64,000 nucleotides of DNA, from assembly GCF_026151205.1 (NCBI RefSeq), contig NC_087078.1:15579118-15643117 (forward strand), given 5' to 3'. The notes below the pieces were generated by a model that saw only the letters and a program-made list of their open reading frames with translations, was not told where the DNA came from and ran no database searches. This document shows, piece by piece, positions 44,690 through 58,700 of the stretch. Each line of letters starts with the position of its first letter. The first letter of the stretch is position 1. This stretch comes from Bolinopsis microptera. Taxonomy: Eukaryota > Ctenophora > Tentaculata > Lobata > Bolinopsidae. Both the position numbers and the translations under genes were made by a program.

Positions 44690-44981
44690 ATTCAGTCCAT
44701 GATGCTATGGTAACACTGTTAGTCACTATAACTACATTCCTATTTAACATCATTTTGTGAGTCAATTCCATTTCACTTGAGAAATGAGAGGTTGTACTTG
44801 TATTGATATATTTCCGGATTGAAAACTTAAAGAATAATAGCACTATATGCTACTCGACACACCGTAAATAGGTGTCAAATGTGACTCCAAAGTGTGCATC
44901 AGAGAAAGATGACCCCGAATTAGACCCAGAGAAAGGTGCTCAGAGAAATGTAACCCAGAGAAAGATGACCTTGAAAATACA

Positions 44982-45118
44982 ATGAGCTCTAATTTCTCCT
45001 CCCGACACGACGTAAACGGAGTACCCGGACAAACAAAGAACTCCCAAATTATCCGGACTACTGGACTCACTGGAGGTGGTCTGATCCCCATGATTATTCA
45101 GCAGCTACTAAAGACCAG
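44982..45118 (+). CDS. Possible first exon of an unidentified gene
   Basis: Begins ATGAGCTCTAATTTC and stays open for 45 codons to a fair donor (ACCAG/GTGTGT), encoding MSSNFSSRHDVNGVPGQTKN and on, with a hydrophobic-polar end (GLIPMIIQQLLKT). It lies 293 bp from the calmodulin-like start in divergent orientation, which would suit a shared promoter. No further exon was recognised within 4 kb, so this is weak. Confidence 0.2.
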
Positions 45119-48100
45119 GTGTGTGGTATTGTTTAAGGGGGGCGCCCTGCTTTTTGGAGGTAATTGTACCAGCTTGGCTTGTGGGCGAAAAGCCAGCACA
45201 TCAAAACCGTCTCTGTAATATGGTAAGTTGTCTGTGTCGGAAGGGGACTAGAGTTTGTGTTCAAAGGACAAAGAATGGTACACGGAGTATGGTAATGGGG
45301 ATGGGGTGGGTGATTATGGGGATGGGGTGGGTGGTAAAATAGGGATACCTGGCGTGGCATGGACAACCATGTCTCCAGCTATCTAGGTATGATACGTATC
45401 ATTGTAATTTGGATCAAACTTACATTATAGGTGTATATTGTATCTGAGCTGTTTAGTTATTAGCATAGTTCAGTGATTCGAGGCAATTATACAATAATTC
45501 AATTATTCAATTATTCCACCCATTGTTCTTCAGTCATTAAATATTATAGATAAAGAAAGTGTGCCAATGTCGCGAGATTACAGAATAATTCATTATGCCA
45601 GCTGAGGAGTTTGCTATCACAGGAGACCGTCTATCATAATTACAAACCATAAAACATGTTGGTACTCGGTACCGAAAGGGAAAAACGTCACGAAAAAGTA
45701 AGCACAAAGTTACAACTTGTACGTGCGTGGAAATAAGTCGGATTCTATAATATGTAAGATATTCTCTCTAAAGTTTTCTGGTCTAGCCGAGTGTTCCGTG
45801 GAATCTGAATTCTAAATAATATGTTCTGGGTATAAGAAAGGGCAGGGGAATGTGCGACCCGAATGTTCTGAACTATTTAGGGGGTCAGGTACGACAAAAT
45901 CCATGAAAAGTCATTTAGCGAGAGAGAGAAATTGTAAAATCTTAGAATGAGACAAATTGTAAAGTCTTCGTTTATTTGACTGCCATCTGAGAAAAATCCA
46001 GAAGAATCTTAAACTTGTAATGTCCGACATAACAACTTTAAGAAGCATTGTAAATAGTTAAGTAGTTACATGTAAGTTTTCAGCTTGGTCAGAAATTCGC
46101 AACAAAAATATCGACTTCTATTCGTTACTGAGGGGCAGTAATTCGTGAAAATTAGGCAGCCCAAGGTTATCTCGAACTATTTGAGTCAGGCTGGTCATGG
46201 TCACAGGAAATAAATACCTCTAACATTCTAACTAGCGTCTGGAGGCACGAAAATAGACTAATAGGCAGTTCGAATAGACGAATACAATCTCTCTAGCTGT
46301 TGAGCACAGGCGAAAACTGTTAAGTGACATTTTGTTCTAGTGAATCAAAGAATGTCTAAAATTTCGAGGAATCTAGAATAAATACGTAATCCCATCCGTC
46401 TTTAACTTGAAACTTTATAAATACAGACGTTTTACCCCTGCTTCGTTCAACAATGTTTTACAAGTTGTAATACAAATAGGGTTATGGTGTGGATAAGTGG
46501 AAATGTTGTGGTAAGGGTAGGGACTTGAGGATAGACTTTGGGATAGGTGCAAAGACATATTTAAAAACATCATTAAGTAAGTAATAGGGGATGAAATGTG
46601 GTGGGACGAAATGTCACAGGATATAATGTCTTACACCCATTACGAAACTTATTGTTGAGTACATCCGAGGTATCACTTTGTGGCTTATAATATTGATATC
46701 ATGTGTAACGAACTAGAGAGAGGTGAGGCCCAGGTAAGAGGATGATAACACAGACCGGCGGATGCAGACAGGCGACAGCAGACAGGATGTAGATGCAGAT
46801 GTAGATGCAGATGTAGATGCAGATGTAGATGCAGATGTAGATGTAAACAGCTATATAATGTCTTTAAGCTCTCGGCTGAGTAATTAACCAACCTCAAATG
46901 AGAGAAGAGCCTGCTCTAGGAAAATGTTACCTAGCTGTAGCTCAGTAGTAGCTGTGATCGCTTAGAATGCGTCAGCGTGACTAATTACCTTAAGAGAGGT
47001 TATTAGAAAGAAGTTAGTAAAAGCTAAATCACATGATGATTCAGAATAGGACGTGGAACCTTCCTAAATAAAAACACAACACAACAGGAGAGAGCTAAGA
47101 AATTGTGACAATTTTATCATGACAATGAGTTTAATAATATAAGGCCTCTCACCACACTCTCATAACATGTGACCTAACAGAAGTTATTAGGGTAGTCAGT
47201 AGACAATACAACTTGTAACCTTACGTCAGAATGGGTGGTTACTGATAGAGAGCCGGAACGAATTGTTACAATCTATTATAATTTTATACTCCCCGCGTTA
47301 ACTATAAGTATATTCATTATTCAATGTAAATGGCTGGTATGGTAGATAATACATATATAGTATAGTAGTAGTAGTAGTAGTATATATTATCTATATTATA
47401 TCTATATATCTATATTATAGTGTACAACTCTATTACATCCCCTTGTGCTATGGAGTATGGACAGATAACAAACAGGCTCACACTTTTATAAGAGGTCTGT
47501 GGGACATAGTACTATTTGTCCCATGATATGCTGCTCTTCGATCACAATGCAATGGTCCGAGTGAAAATGAAAAATGAGGCCGTTTATGTTGGCTGCTATG
47601 TAAATCATGACAGCTACGATTGTGTGAACGCAAATGACAATAGTACGGAGTTTATCCCATTCAATATTTTATAATTTATAGTAAAAACCTTTAAAATTAC
47701 AGCCGTCCGGAACCTTAACAATAAACAATTATTACCCTTCATTATATTTTTAAAACCGTCAAAATAGTTGCAGATTAAAAGGCACAAGGACCAAGGTGAT
47801 CTTGAAGTCCTCCACAAGCAATTTGTTCAATTATTCACAAACTCCACAAGATGATTAAATTCTGAAGCCAAGTTTCGAACAGAAAAAAAAACTTAACTTA
47901 TAGATAAAATGGTGAAACTCGCAATCAAAAGAACTGAAACAAGTAACTGATTAAAGCTGAAGCCATCTAGAGATTTCATTGCACTACCATGGGGTGAAAC
48001 TTCAAAGATAAAACGGCGGGAGCCGGAAAGGTAGCTCAGAGAATCTGTACACTGGCAATCTTTACAAATGACAGCCGATAGTAAATGTACCCAGATAGAG

Positions 48101-49781
48101 ACTTCAAAGTATCAGTGCCATACTTCAAACCGGCGACCAATAATTTACTTAGCAAATGTAAACGGAGTATTCGAACAGTTACAAGTGGGTTGTCACCATG
48201 ATAGGCACGACATTCAGGGAGATGACAATAAAACAAGCCGGCTAGAATATATTGGAACAAGGAGAAAGCTGACAGAATTGAGCCAGTCCTCTGAATGGAG
48301 TTATATGAGATAGCCGTATAGCTGTTTAACAGCTCTCAACAGCAATAACGGCTATAAAAACCGTACAAGTACTGAAATAATGACAATTCTTATAACAGCC
48401 AACGTACAGAACTTGGAGAGGAACAAAAGCTACAATAAGATCCTACGAGAAAAGAAGCTCAACATTTTTCTAGAATCCACAGGGAAAAGAGCAGCACAAA
48501 CTGTGAAATATATTTCTCCAGACGGAAAACAACAAACCGTGAAGATAAGTTAGATCAACGAAACACCGAACCATGACAAAATACATTAGAAACCCCGACT
48601 ATAATATTGTAGTACATGTATCAAGCGGGGAGCCACTGTTAGAGTTATCTTACACCAGACAACGTAGCCACAACTCTCGTATTATGAGTAAATTACAGAG
48701 CAAATATGCAATGAAATGCAGTAATTATAATTGCTGAATGAGCTCTGATGTAGGGATTCTGTACTGTGTATGTCACACGATGTCTAGCTAAACAGGAGGT
48801 GAGGAGCCGGCCGTTAAAAGCTTGTAATTGCAATACAAATTTAAGCTCGAGATTGCAATAGAAATACACTAAAAGCTCGAGACTTGCAGGCCAGCTTTTC
48901 ACGGTTATGCTATAAACTGGACGTAAGGAGTTCCAGAAACAAAGCATGTTCCAGAGCAGTGTGATTAGTGTGTCAAGTTCAGTTCAGAGTGGGATTTCAC
49001 TACTCATGTCAGGTGCGAGCTTGTTTGTGAACGGGGTGATAGAAGTAAGAGGAACAAAGTGTGTCGGGAATGTCAGAGCGGTATTTCCATTACGTTAGCA
49101 GAGTAGATTACTCATGTAACTGTCAGGTCGAAATGGAAACGTCTAGAAGATTTATCAAGTTGAAATAACATTTGTAACTCTTTACAAATGTGGCTTCCAA
49201 ACCGCGTCAGTGTCATTGGTCAGATTCGTTAAATGACAATTTGTGTCATGCGAGGGATCTCTTTAAGAGTTTAAGTGTAACAAAAGATAAGCCCGAATAA
49301 CGATACAAAATTACAAAATAGAAGTCTTAACAAAATACAATCAATTACTTTAATTGGGTATAAAATCTCGAAGAAAAAGATAAAAAGCATCCCGTCCAAT
49401 ATTAAATATATGTGGGCTCACAACAACATAATATCATAATTCATAATCTGATTATTTAGAATTTTACCCGTTACTAAGTAATACCGACAGGTAATGGTGT
49501 CGATAATATTCCGATAAGTTTATATATACCAGCTGTATCGCATTACCAATACAAATTGATACAAATGTTTATGTAACGCAAACGTAACTTAATCTATGAT
49601 ATCAATTAAATTTATAACTAAACCCTTGCCTGAAAGTCCATGGACAGATTCACATGTGACGTCGTACACAAACATACCTCTGATCAGTTGTTGCTACCTC
49701 ATTTCTCGTTATATCTCAATCTCTTATCTTGGTCACAGAATTTCGATGTGTTTCAGAGAAACTTTCCTTGTGTTTGAGATC
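45119..49781. other. 4.6 kb with no supported gene
   Basis: Holds small tandem repeats (GGGGATGGGGTGGGTGATTA-type near 45295-45340; a TAG trinucleotide run near 47365-47381) and a 12 bp minisatellite listed separately. Open frames are all under 90 codons and lack family likeness. The 3' UTR of the MYCBP2-like gene must lie at its right edge, but I found no clear AATAAA there. Confidence 0.55.
46790..46843. repeat. 12 bp minisatellite (GATGCAGATGTA)
   Basis: About 4.5 units of alternating GATGCA and GATGTA hexamers. Confidence 0.9.
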
Positions 49782-52700
49782 TCAGAAAGTCTGTACGTTC
49801 CTGCAGACCCCGCAGCCCAAAGCAAACTCCTCTCCGGTAGCAGGGTGATCATCTAGTCCTAACGGACAGGTCCCCTCAAGTTGGGTAGATTTAGGTCCCA
49901 CTGGACACTGAGGTAAAGACTCCTTGCTAAGACTCCGCAACCGGACAAAGTCATCGTGACACGGGGTGCAAAAGTGGGTAGTTCCGAAACAAAAGTACAC
50001 GGCCACTGAGCAGCAATACCTAGTGGGGATGTGGAATGTAAGCAGCAATGCCTAGTGCAGTGGGGATGTGAAATGTAAGCAGCAGTACCTAGTGGGGTTG
50101 TGAAATGTAAGCAGCAGTACCTAGTGGGGTTGTGAAATGTAAGCAGCAATGCCTAGTGGGGTTGTGAAATGTAAGCAGCAATGCCTAGTGCAGTGGGGAT
50201 GTGAAATGTGAGAAGCAATACCTGGATGGGACTGGGGATGTGAAATATGAACCACAATTTTCTATTGTCTTACATGTTAATAATCCCTTGTTATCTAGTC
50301 TCTTTTTGTGTAGCTAAAACAATAGCTACCAGGCAGTAACGGAGCACAATATAACCAAGCTAACCAGAGTCACAATACAGCCAATGTGGCTGAATGTGGG
50401 TATTGTTTCTCAAAGAATGGCACTTATACAGAGACAAATATGTTTTACCAAAGCTAACATATTATATATATAGGCTATAATAATAGCTTAGAAATATCGG
50501 AAACTGGAGAAGTTATTTAGAATATATATTCGCATTTTATCCACACTATATTTACATTACACGTACAACGTGATATCGTTATCAGTGCAGTGTGTACAAC
50601 ACCAACTACACCGATCAATTGCCAATCTGCGAAACATTTAATTATTATTATCACTTCGAGATGGCCAGGCCTACTCTCATGCTGTCTATATGTGATGATT
50701 AACTCTGAAAAACTAGGGACAACTGGGGAATGATCCCAGAACCTCGAGATTTCGCGTCTCTTGCTCTACCAATTGAGCTACTGACCCTGATTCTCAGAGC
50801 GAAATCACCACTCATATGGGATCTTCTGGGATCATTCCCCAGTTGTCCCTAGTTTTTCAGAGTTAATCATCACATATAGACAGCATGAGAGTAGGCCTGG
50901 CCATCTCGAAGTGATAAGAAACTGGAGAAGGTTCAAGATAAATATTGTCTGATTTATTGTACCAGTTCCAGAAGCGTGTTACTTACCGACACTTGTACTC
51001 GAGGTAGTCAGTACCATGCTTAGGACACACTTCTTGTGAGAGATTACTGCAGCCACCACAGACCAGGTCTTCTGGGTCAAAGTCCTGATAACAAAGAGGA
51101 CTTGTCAACAAATATCAAACGAGTCTAAAAAGTGTAAATAAGGTGGCCTTAAACTAGGAAATGTCTGAAGGAACTGATTCGAAAGCTAACAGATGGTAAA
51201 ATATTAAAGGAACATGTTCGATCTAGAAAATTTAATTTTGATCATTACCAGACACAGTCTTATCAAATTTCAGGAATACAGTAAACCTCTAAATTGAATT
51301 AAAAATCAAACAGTGGTCCGACGTTAAAGGACTGTTCTGACTTTAAAATTGAATGATCATTGTTTCAAGCGTTCACTAAAGTGTTTTAAAGCGTGGACGG
51401 CATACTCTTTTTGGAATTTTTCCAGAAAAGATGTGGGCTAATCCTACAGAAAAGATGATTTGAAACACGTATCATGTTCACTCACGATCCTTTGCCCTTG
51501 TCCACTGGCCAGTAGCAAGTGATCGCAAGCTGATCATAGATATAAAATTGAAAATTACACAACACTGCGACTAAGGGCGGACATGGGTCCGAAAACTTTA
51601 GATTGGTGATGTCGTTACATAACGGCACTCCTACTTTGAATGTTGTTAACTAATATATTTTAGTAAGCCCGAGAACTTACGTCGCCTGCATCAGCCTGGC
51701 ACTGAGCCTCTCCCCCAAAGTACGCTTTCTTACACTTGAAGCACTGATAGTACGCGTACTTGTTCATTGCGTTCTCTATCGCTTCCTCCTCCGTATCACT
51801 AGAAATGTTTTGTGAACTTTTTGTGATTAGTATGCATATTCGAAGAAATAAACGAGGAGAAACACTATAAATTATGTATTGTCAAATAACCTAGGCTTTA
51901 AGAAAGCTGGCATAAGCTGCTGTAATAGAACAAGAAAAGGTAATGGGCACAACAATTTTGAGTGGCAGAACCTCTGAAAGTATCAACTTGTAAAATATTT
52001 GACTCACAAGGAAAGTCCGTCGTATTTAAGTCTCATGACACTCTTCTTCTTGACATCCTCCATAAGGACATGTAGATCTTGCAACATTTCATCCAGGAAC
52101 TCGTGCACTAACAGACCCTGAAACAGCAAGAAAGATAAGCTCCTTGTGAATAGCTGACACCATCTCATATTTAAATATGAGATGGTGAGGCTCTAAGCTT
52201 GCCGCAAGAGAGCTGACAGTAGAGGTCATGTGATGTTACTTTCACAAATTAAACGTGTTGTGATTATTAAATAATAGAAACAAGACAACAAAAACAGTAC
52301 CTTGCAAATGGGACAGTGCAGGAAACCAAATGCTATCCGGGGTCCAATCCATCTGAGATAACATGAATTAGAAACCGTACCAAGTATTGGGCTGTAAGTA
52401 CAGATTGCATTTGTGACGTAAGACTCATCTAGAAAGAGTCAACGTTACTACATAGTACATAGTATCTTATTCTTCTGGAAGACTAGGAGTTACAGGCCAC
52501 ATGAGGGCTCTGAATATGGGGGCTCTATAAGATTGCGAAACTAATCAAATGAAACGGAGAGCATAAGTCCTTGCAAGTATCCCTGAAACTCGAGATATAC
52601 GGCTATTGCTACATGGCGGGAGGTTATGGTGGACACAGTGAGGCTGTGATTCTCTAGACCTCACTCAATACCTTATAAAGCTACCAAAATATCATCAGTC

Positions 52701-55700
52701 ACACTTTAAACATGTCCGAAAATACGGAGACAATCAGCTAATTCAGAAGTCAGATTAATAAGGTACTAGTACCTGTTGGTAACCACCGTGGATATACACT
52801 GACTGTGAAGAATGTGTCCACAAGATAGTTGTAAACAGGGGGCACATCCCAAACTTTCTGAAATAAATCGTTTGTCTCGTAAAATAAATTTAGATTATTT
52901 TATCAGTCAAACTTTAGATTATTTTATAAGTAAAATATATTGAATGCGTAGAGTATAAGTACGACGTATTTCAACAGCTTATATCGTGGGCATCAGTGAT
53001 GTTAGTATCGATTTATAAGTTTGAGGTCGACGATATATTAACTGAAATCTCTTGAGATTATTTTGACTTCAAACCGGCACATAGAAGAGTGAAATTCAAA
53101 CAAAATCCAACGGAACATATTTTGATACGCTGTCACTGAAGCGAGAATCATTGGATAATGACCGAGCTGTAAAACAGATGAGTCAAAGGACTCTGAGCCA
53201 AAATTTGCGATTACAGAAGCAAGTTTTGTACCGAATCTATGATGATTTAATTCAAAATAACATTAAAACTGTCCAGCGCGCAACTAAACCCCAGTTAGAA
53301 GGCACGTAACGCGACACATATACTGTAATAGAATCGGTCACGAGGGCGGAAGTTTCCTAAAAGGGTGGACACAAGGGCGGGAATTTCCTAAAACGATCAC
53401 ATGACTCACTTTATCATGGAAATATACACCGGGTTGAATGCGTACCTGTGAAGCAAATGACGCACATATCGTCGGCATCTTGTTTTAATGTGCCACTACA
53501 GTTCTTTAAACATGGCAGACACGTTGTTTCACCTGTGTTACCTGCAGACAAATTAGTTAGACAACGTGCACGTGGTATTCAAAAATTCAAGAAATTTTTA
53601 GATTTCTCGGACTTTGGAATGTCTACTTAAAAGGAAGTAGCCTTAGTAAGGATTTAACATATAACACTTTAGTTTTTTCTAAGCTAAATTTGGTAAAAAA
53701 GGCTAGAGTGTTGATTGTTAAACCTTAGTGCAAAAACCTTAAAAACTTAAAAACTTTTAAAAATTAATAAACAAAATATACAATACACTAATACATCTAA
53801 AATTATAATGGTCTACAAATGGAGTATTAATAAGGATTTAACATAGAACACTTTATTTTTTTCTTTAAAGCTAAATTTGGTCAAAAAGGCTAGAGTGTTG
53901 ATTGTTAAACTTTAGCGCAAAAACCTTAAAAACTTTTAACAAACAAAATATATACGATAACTAAATATAACTACAAATATAACGTTCTACAAACTTACAA
54001 ATGGAACTAAGTAAAGCTCACCTCCACAAGGATGTCCACATTCCAAGGTTTGTTTGCAGGACACTTTAAACTTAGAGTTACATTCCTCGTTCTTACATAC
54101 GCTTCCACCCTCTGGACTCGGCTCACCTGCTTCATTACAGAACCTGGAGAGGGTTTATTAGAAAATAAACATTAACATTGGGAGCTGGAGGGGATAATAA
54201 ACATTAACATCGGGAGCTGGAGGGGATAATAAACATTAACATTGGGAGCTGGAGGGGATAATAAACATTAACATTGGGAGCTGGAGGGGATAATAAACAT
54301 TAACATTGGGAGCTGGAGGGGATAATAAACATTAACATTGGGAGCTGGAGGGGATAATAAACATTAACATTGGGAGCTGGAGGGGATAATAAACATTAAC
54401 ATTGGGAGCTGGAGGGGATAATAAACATTAACATTGAGAGCTGGAGGGGATAATAAACATTAACATTGGGAGCTGGAGGGGATAATAAACATTAACATTG
54501 GGAGCTGGATGGGATAATAAACATTAACATTGGGAGCTGGAGGGGATAATAAACATTAACATTGGGAGCTGGAGGGGATAATAAACATTAACATTGGGAG
54601 CTGGAGGGGATAATAAACATTAACATTGGGAGCTGGAGGGGACAATAGACATTTTCTCGGATGAATAACGAAAGTGTCGAGAATATTTCACCATTTCGAC
54701 ATTATCAACGAAAATTTTCGAAAGACACACATAAATTAGCATATTATACAGCTGCAAAAATGTTTGAAAATATTTGACAGATTTATTCTAATGTTTGACT
54801 TTCCATATGCAACAGGTAGCCCATTTTGTGAGATATCTTATTGATGGTTGGCTACTTTAGTGCCCCCTTTAAAGTAAATAACACCATTATCTTGCAAGTA
54901 AGTCATTTTGAGCTCAATGGAGTAGGCAGGATGCATGCAGATGAAAATAATGTGACATAAAGCAATAAGGCGTCATGTGATTATCACGTGACTACAAATA
55001 TAAGTGCTCAGATCACTTATCTTATAGTCAGATCTGTAATGTCGGTACCGGTATTTTTCTTCAAAAAACGCCATTAACTATCGATGGAGCGATTCAAAGA
55101 TCGGCCTGTACTACATCTGCAATATAACATCATTTCAATTGCGCGCACATACGTGACCAGTTGAAAATCGTGGTGGCACCAATCTCGGAACTCGTTGTAA
55201 ATTGTTGTAAAACAAATTTCATGAGACTAAATTTGTCGGCGACTAATTTTGAAAGGAGACCAAAATTTCAGTAGAGCATAAATGACAATATTATTGAGCT
55301 CACAGTGTTTATAATTAATATAATGACATCACTGTTCCGTTGTGAAACTACGAAGCACAAAACTGTACCAACGTCCTATTGCACTTGAAGGGTTAGAGCT
55401 CCTCTTGGACATTACATTTTTATTCGATCCATCCCAACATGTTCTGTTGAAACGGCTGAAGGCCAAGGATCATATCGCCATAAACTACGTCGTACCGACA
55501 GAAATGGTAAAGTCGAAAAAGGGTGAAAAAGAAACCGAACAGCTTACTGTAGAACTTAGTGATACAGAGTCACAGACTCTGGATCTGATGTTATTGAAAT
55601 TCCTGAGTAATGCATTGCAGCTTAATCTGTAATGCTCAGACGGGTGCTCATTGCCTAATTGATAGATAGCATTTTATTTTACAAATTATTTGTTTTATTT

Positions 55701-58700
55701 CTTTATTGCAACAAATCATTTAATCAACATGCCTAACGTTAAACTATAAAGTATGACAATATATGCGAAATCGGGAAAAAAATAGCTAAATAATGGAAAA
55801 ATCAAAAATGGAATGGAAAATAGTCTCGAAAAGTCGAAAAAATATGTGACTAAAATTGTTGTAGACTAAAAATTTGCGAAATTTGTGACTAAAATTATGG
55901 TAACCAAAATTATGGTGACCAAATTTATTGTGAACCAAATTTATTGGCCCTAAGGTACCTTGAAAACGTAAAATGTAGAGAAAATTACGTATTTATTTTT
56001 ACGCATTTTATGTAAATACGTACCGAAAATATTCATATTGATTATGTCTCAGGCCGTTCAAAGGGATTGTCTTGTAGAAAATGACAAAAAGCGTTTTTTG
56101 TTCCACAAATAAAAACCATCAAATATTTGTAAGTGGCGATAAAGACTCCTCCAAAAAGATCGCGCAATGGCGTGATTGTTGACTGCAACTAATACTGTTG
56201 GACTGGACTATTAGCGAAAGGTAAAGTTTTATAATAAGTGTTAATAGATTTCGGCTTAACTCAATTATTCACGTCATATCTGATATGCTACCAGTATAAG
56301 TACCAATAAAAAATATTTGTTTCTATCCAATTATAAAATTCTGCAACTTCATACAATTTTTATATGAAGTTGTAGGATTTTATAATTGAACAGTTGAATA
56401 GAAACAAATACTTTTTATTGGTAAATCCCTTATACTCAGATCCTAGCGAAGGAGAGGCTTTTGGTTTAGATTAAGAGTTCATATTCTCAATAATAGGACA
56501 AGATTAAAAAATACTGATGAAATTGTAAGCATTTGAAAGCATTCGAGCTACAATCCAAAGCGTAACTGACAATTAGCAGCAATCTACACAAAAAATTAAT
56601 AGTTGAATTATTAAATACTTAATTACAAGCGTTCTATAATAAAAAAATGACGACAACTTGCAGGTGCCTGACAAGCAAAACGTGATGCAACCAGGACAAA
56701 CTAAATAACTCAATATCTGGCACTGCAAAACAACTCATACCGTCCCCGTACCTGCAAATAAAGGCGTCCGACTGGGTACTGTAGGTGTTCTTAAACTCTA
56801 TAACCGCACGGCGGGTCTGGGTGTCAACCGCGGCGGTCATCCAGTACAGCTTGACACGGCACATGTTCTCATGTTTACTAATAACAACACTCGCCTCCGC
56901 TGCTTTGAATACCTGCCAGGGTAAAGTTTGGCATGTCGGGAATGTTAAAACTAAAAAGGAATGTTAAAACGATTATCACGTAATTTATGTCCACATCATT
57001 TTTGTTGTTATCAAGTTATCAGGGGCTATGGAACAGCGGTTCCGACGTGCTATCACTATCAGAAAAGGTACCTGGCCAAAAATAATTATATACTTTTGTT
57101 AATACATTTTTTCAGCTTTACTCCTTGACAATTGACAAAAGACATAGAGGCCTTTTGTTGGCCGTGTAGGGGCCAATAATCACCCAATATCTCGACTACT
57201 GCTAATTTTTATACCGCCTAAAAAGTCCATATTACCTGGCGCTGATGAGCCTTTGACTTGCGACTGAGATGAAGATACTTATCACACTCAGTACACAAGT
57301 ACCCGCATTTGTTACAGGAGATAATAGCTTTTGTTCGACTGTCATCGTGGTTCTCACAGTAATCGACCTTTACACTCGCGTCCTGGATATATGAGAGATG
57401 TACAGACTACAGGTTATCATGAGAACTGGAAGTTGAAGCAACTCGTCGGTAATTTTCTAATTAGTAATCTTGAAGATTAAAAGTTGTGGGTCATATAAAT
57501 TCTCGCATTATAACAGACAAGAGGTATTACATATTTGATGAAGCTCTAGAACATCCACCAGTCATAATTCTGGCACGTACTACGATAAAAATATGACAAG
57601 TCATACCCTGGTAACAGTGACTGATGACGCCAAGTTATCCTCCATGACGGACAGAGCAGCCAGTGCTAACCACAACCCCCTGTTCTGAGCTACTTTCTCC
57701 TCCGACCTACAGTCGTCAGGTATGTGAGTCAAACAGAAAACAATGTAACCCAGGCAGAGTCTAGAACATTCTTTCCATTCCTCCCCGAGGTTCCCCTGGG
57801 ACATGTCCCGGAGTAAGATCATCACTTCCAGCGCCAGGTCCGCAGCAACGGTTCCCCGGACCCAGTAGTCCGGGTGTTCTAGATTCATTGTAGCACCCTC
57901 ACCGCTCCTCTTGCCTTTGCTCTTCACTATCAGAACGATAGATTTCATGATGTACGCGAGTAGTTTATTCAACACAGTCATTTTAGGCTGACTTTGTTTA
58001 TCTCCGGCATCTTTCACGGTACTGTTTACAGGACTTGCGCCTGAGCTGAGCGGATCAGTATCCTCATCATAAGGGAAGCGTGGTATGCAAGTGTTGGTGA
58101 TAGAACATAGCTTATCGGGTGATATCTGGGATAATATCCTGCGGAGTAACAAGATGACTTGTCTCTGTATCCGTTTGGTGCCCATGTGCAGCAGTTTGAA
58201 GACGTCTTGGATCAGAGACTCGTGGATCACGAGGTTGTCACACCCTTCTGCTGAGCCGCTAAGCGCTGAAAAGATCGGGAGTTCGTATGGAAAGTTTAAG
58301 TACTTAAGTAATCGTGGTAATGGAGATTGATACATAAATTTATATACATGGTACTGAACTTGATACTGAAACTGTTATTGATAAGAATAGCCATTAGTTT
58401 TTTACCTGAGACTAAAGAAAGTAGTTCGAAACAGTAGTCGTCATTAAAAGAGTTCTTATCAGCAATTGACAAGGTCTGCTTCCGAATAGCGCTGACTACG
58501 TGCATTAACACTTTATTCTGAGTTTCTGTCAGGTGGGACTGTTCAAACAGTATCGAAACCTGAAATAATATACTCGATGACTGATGACTGATGACTGATG
58601 ACTGATGACTGATGACTGATGACTGATGACTGATGACTGATGACTGATGACTGATGACTGATCAACTATGACTGAACTTAGCATCGATAACTGCAGACAT

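Noticed and set aside
48036-48313. Overlapping frames on both strands near 48.1 kb
   Set aside because: Short, mutually antisense, with no family likeness or splice support.
50716-50787. Functional tRNA gene
   Set aside because: Position 33 is not T and the T-loop lacks TTCRANN, so it is treated as a tRNA-derived repeat.
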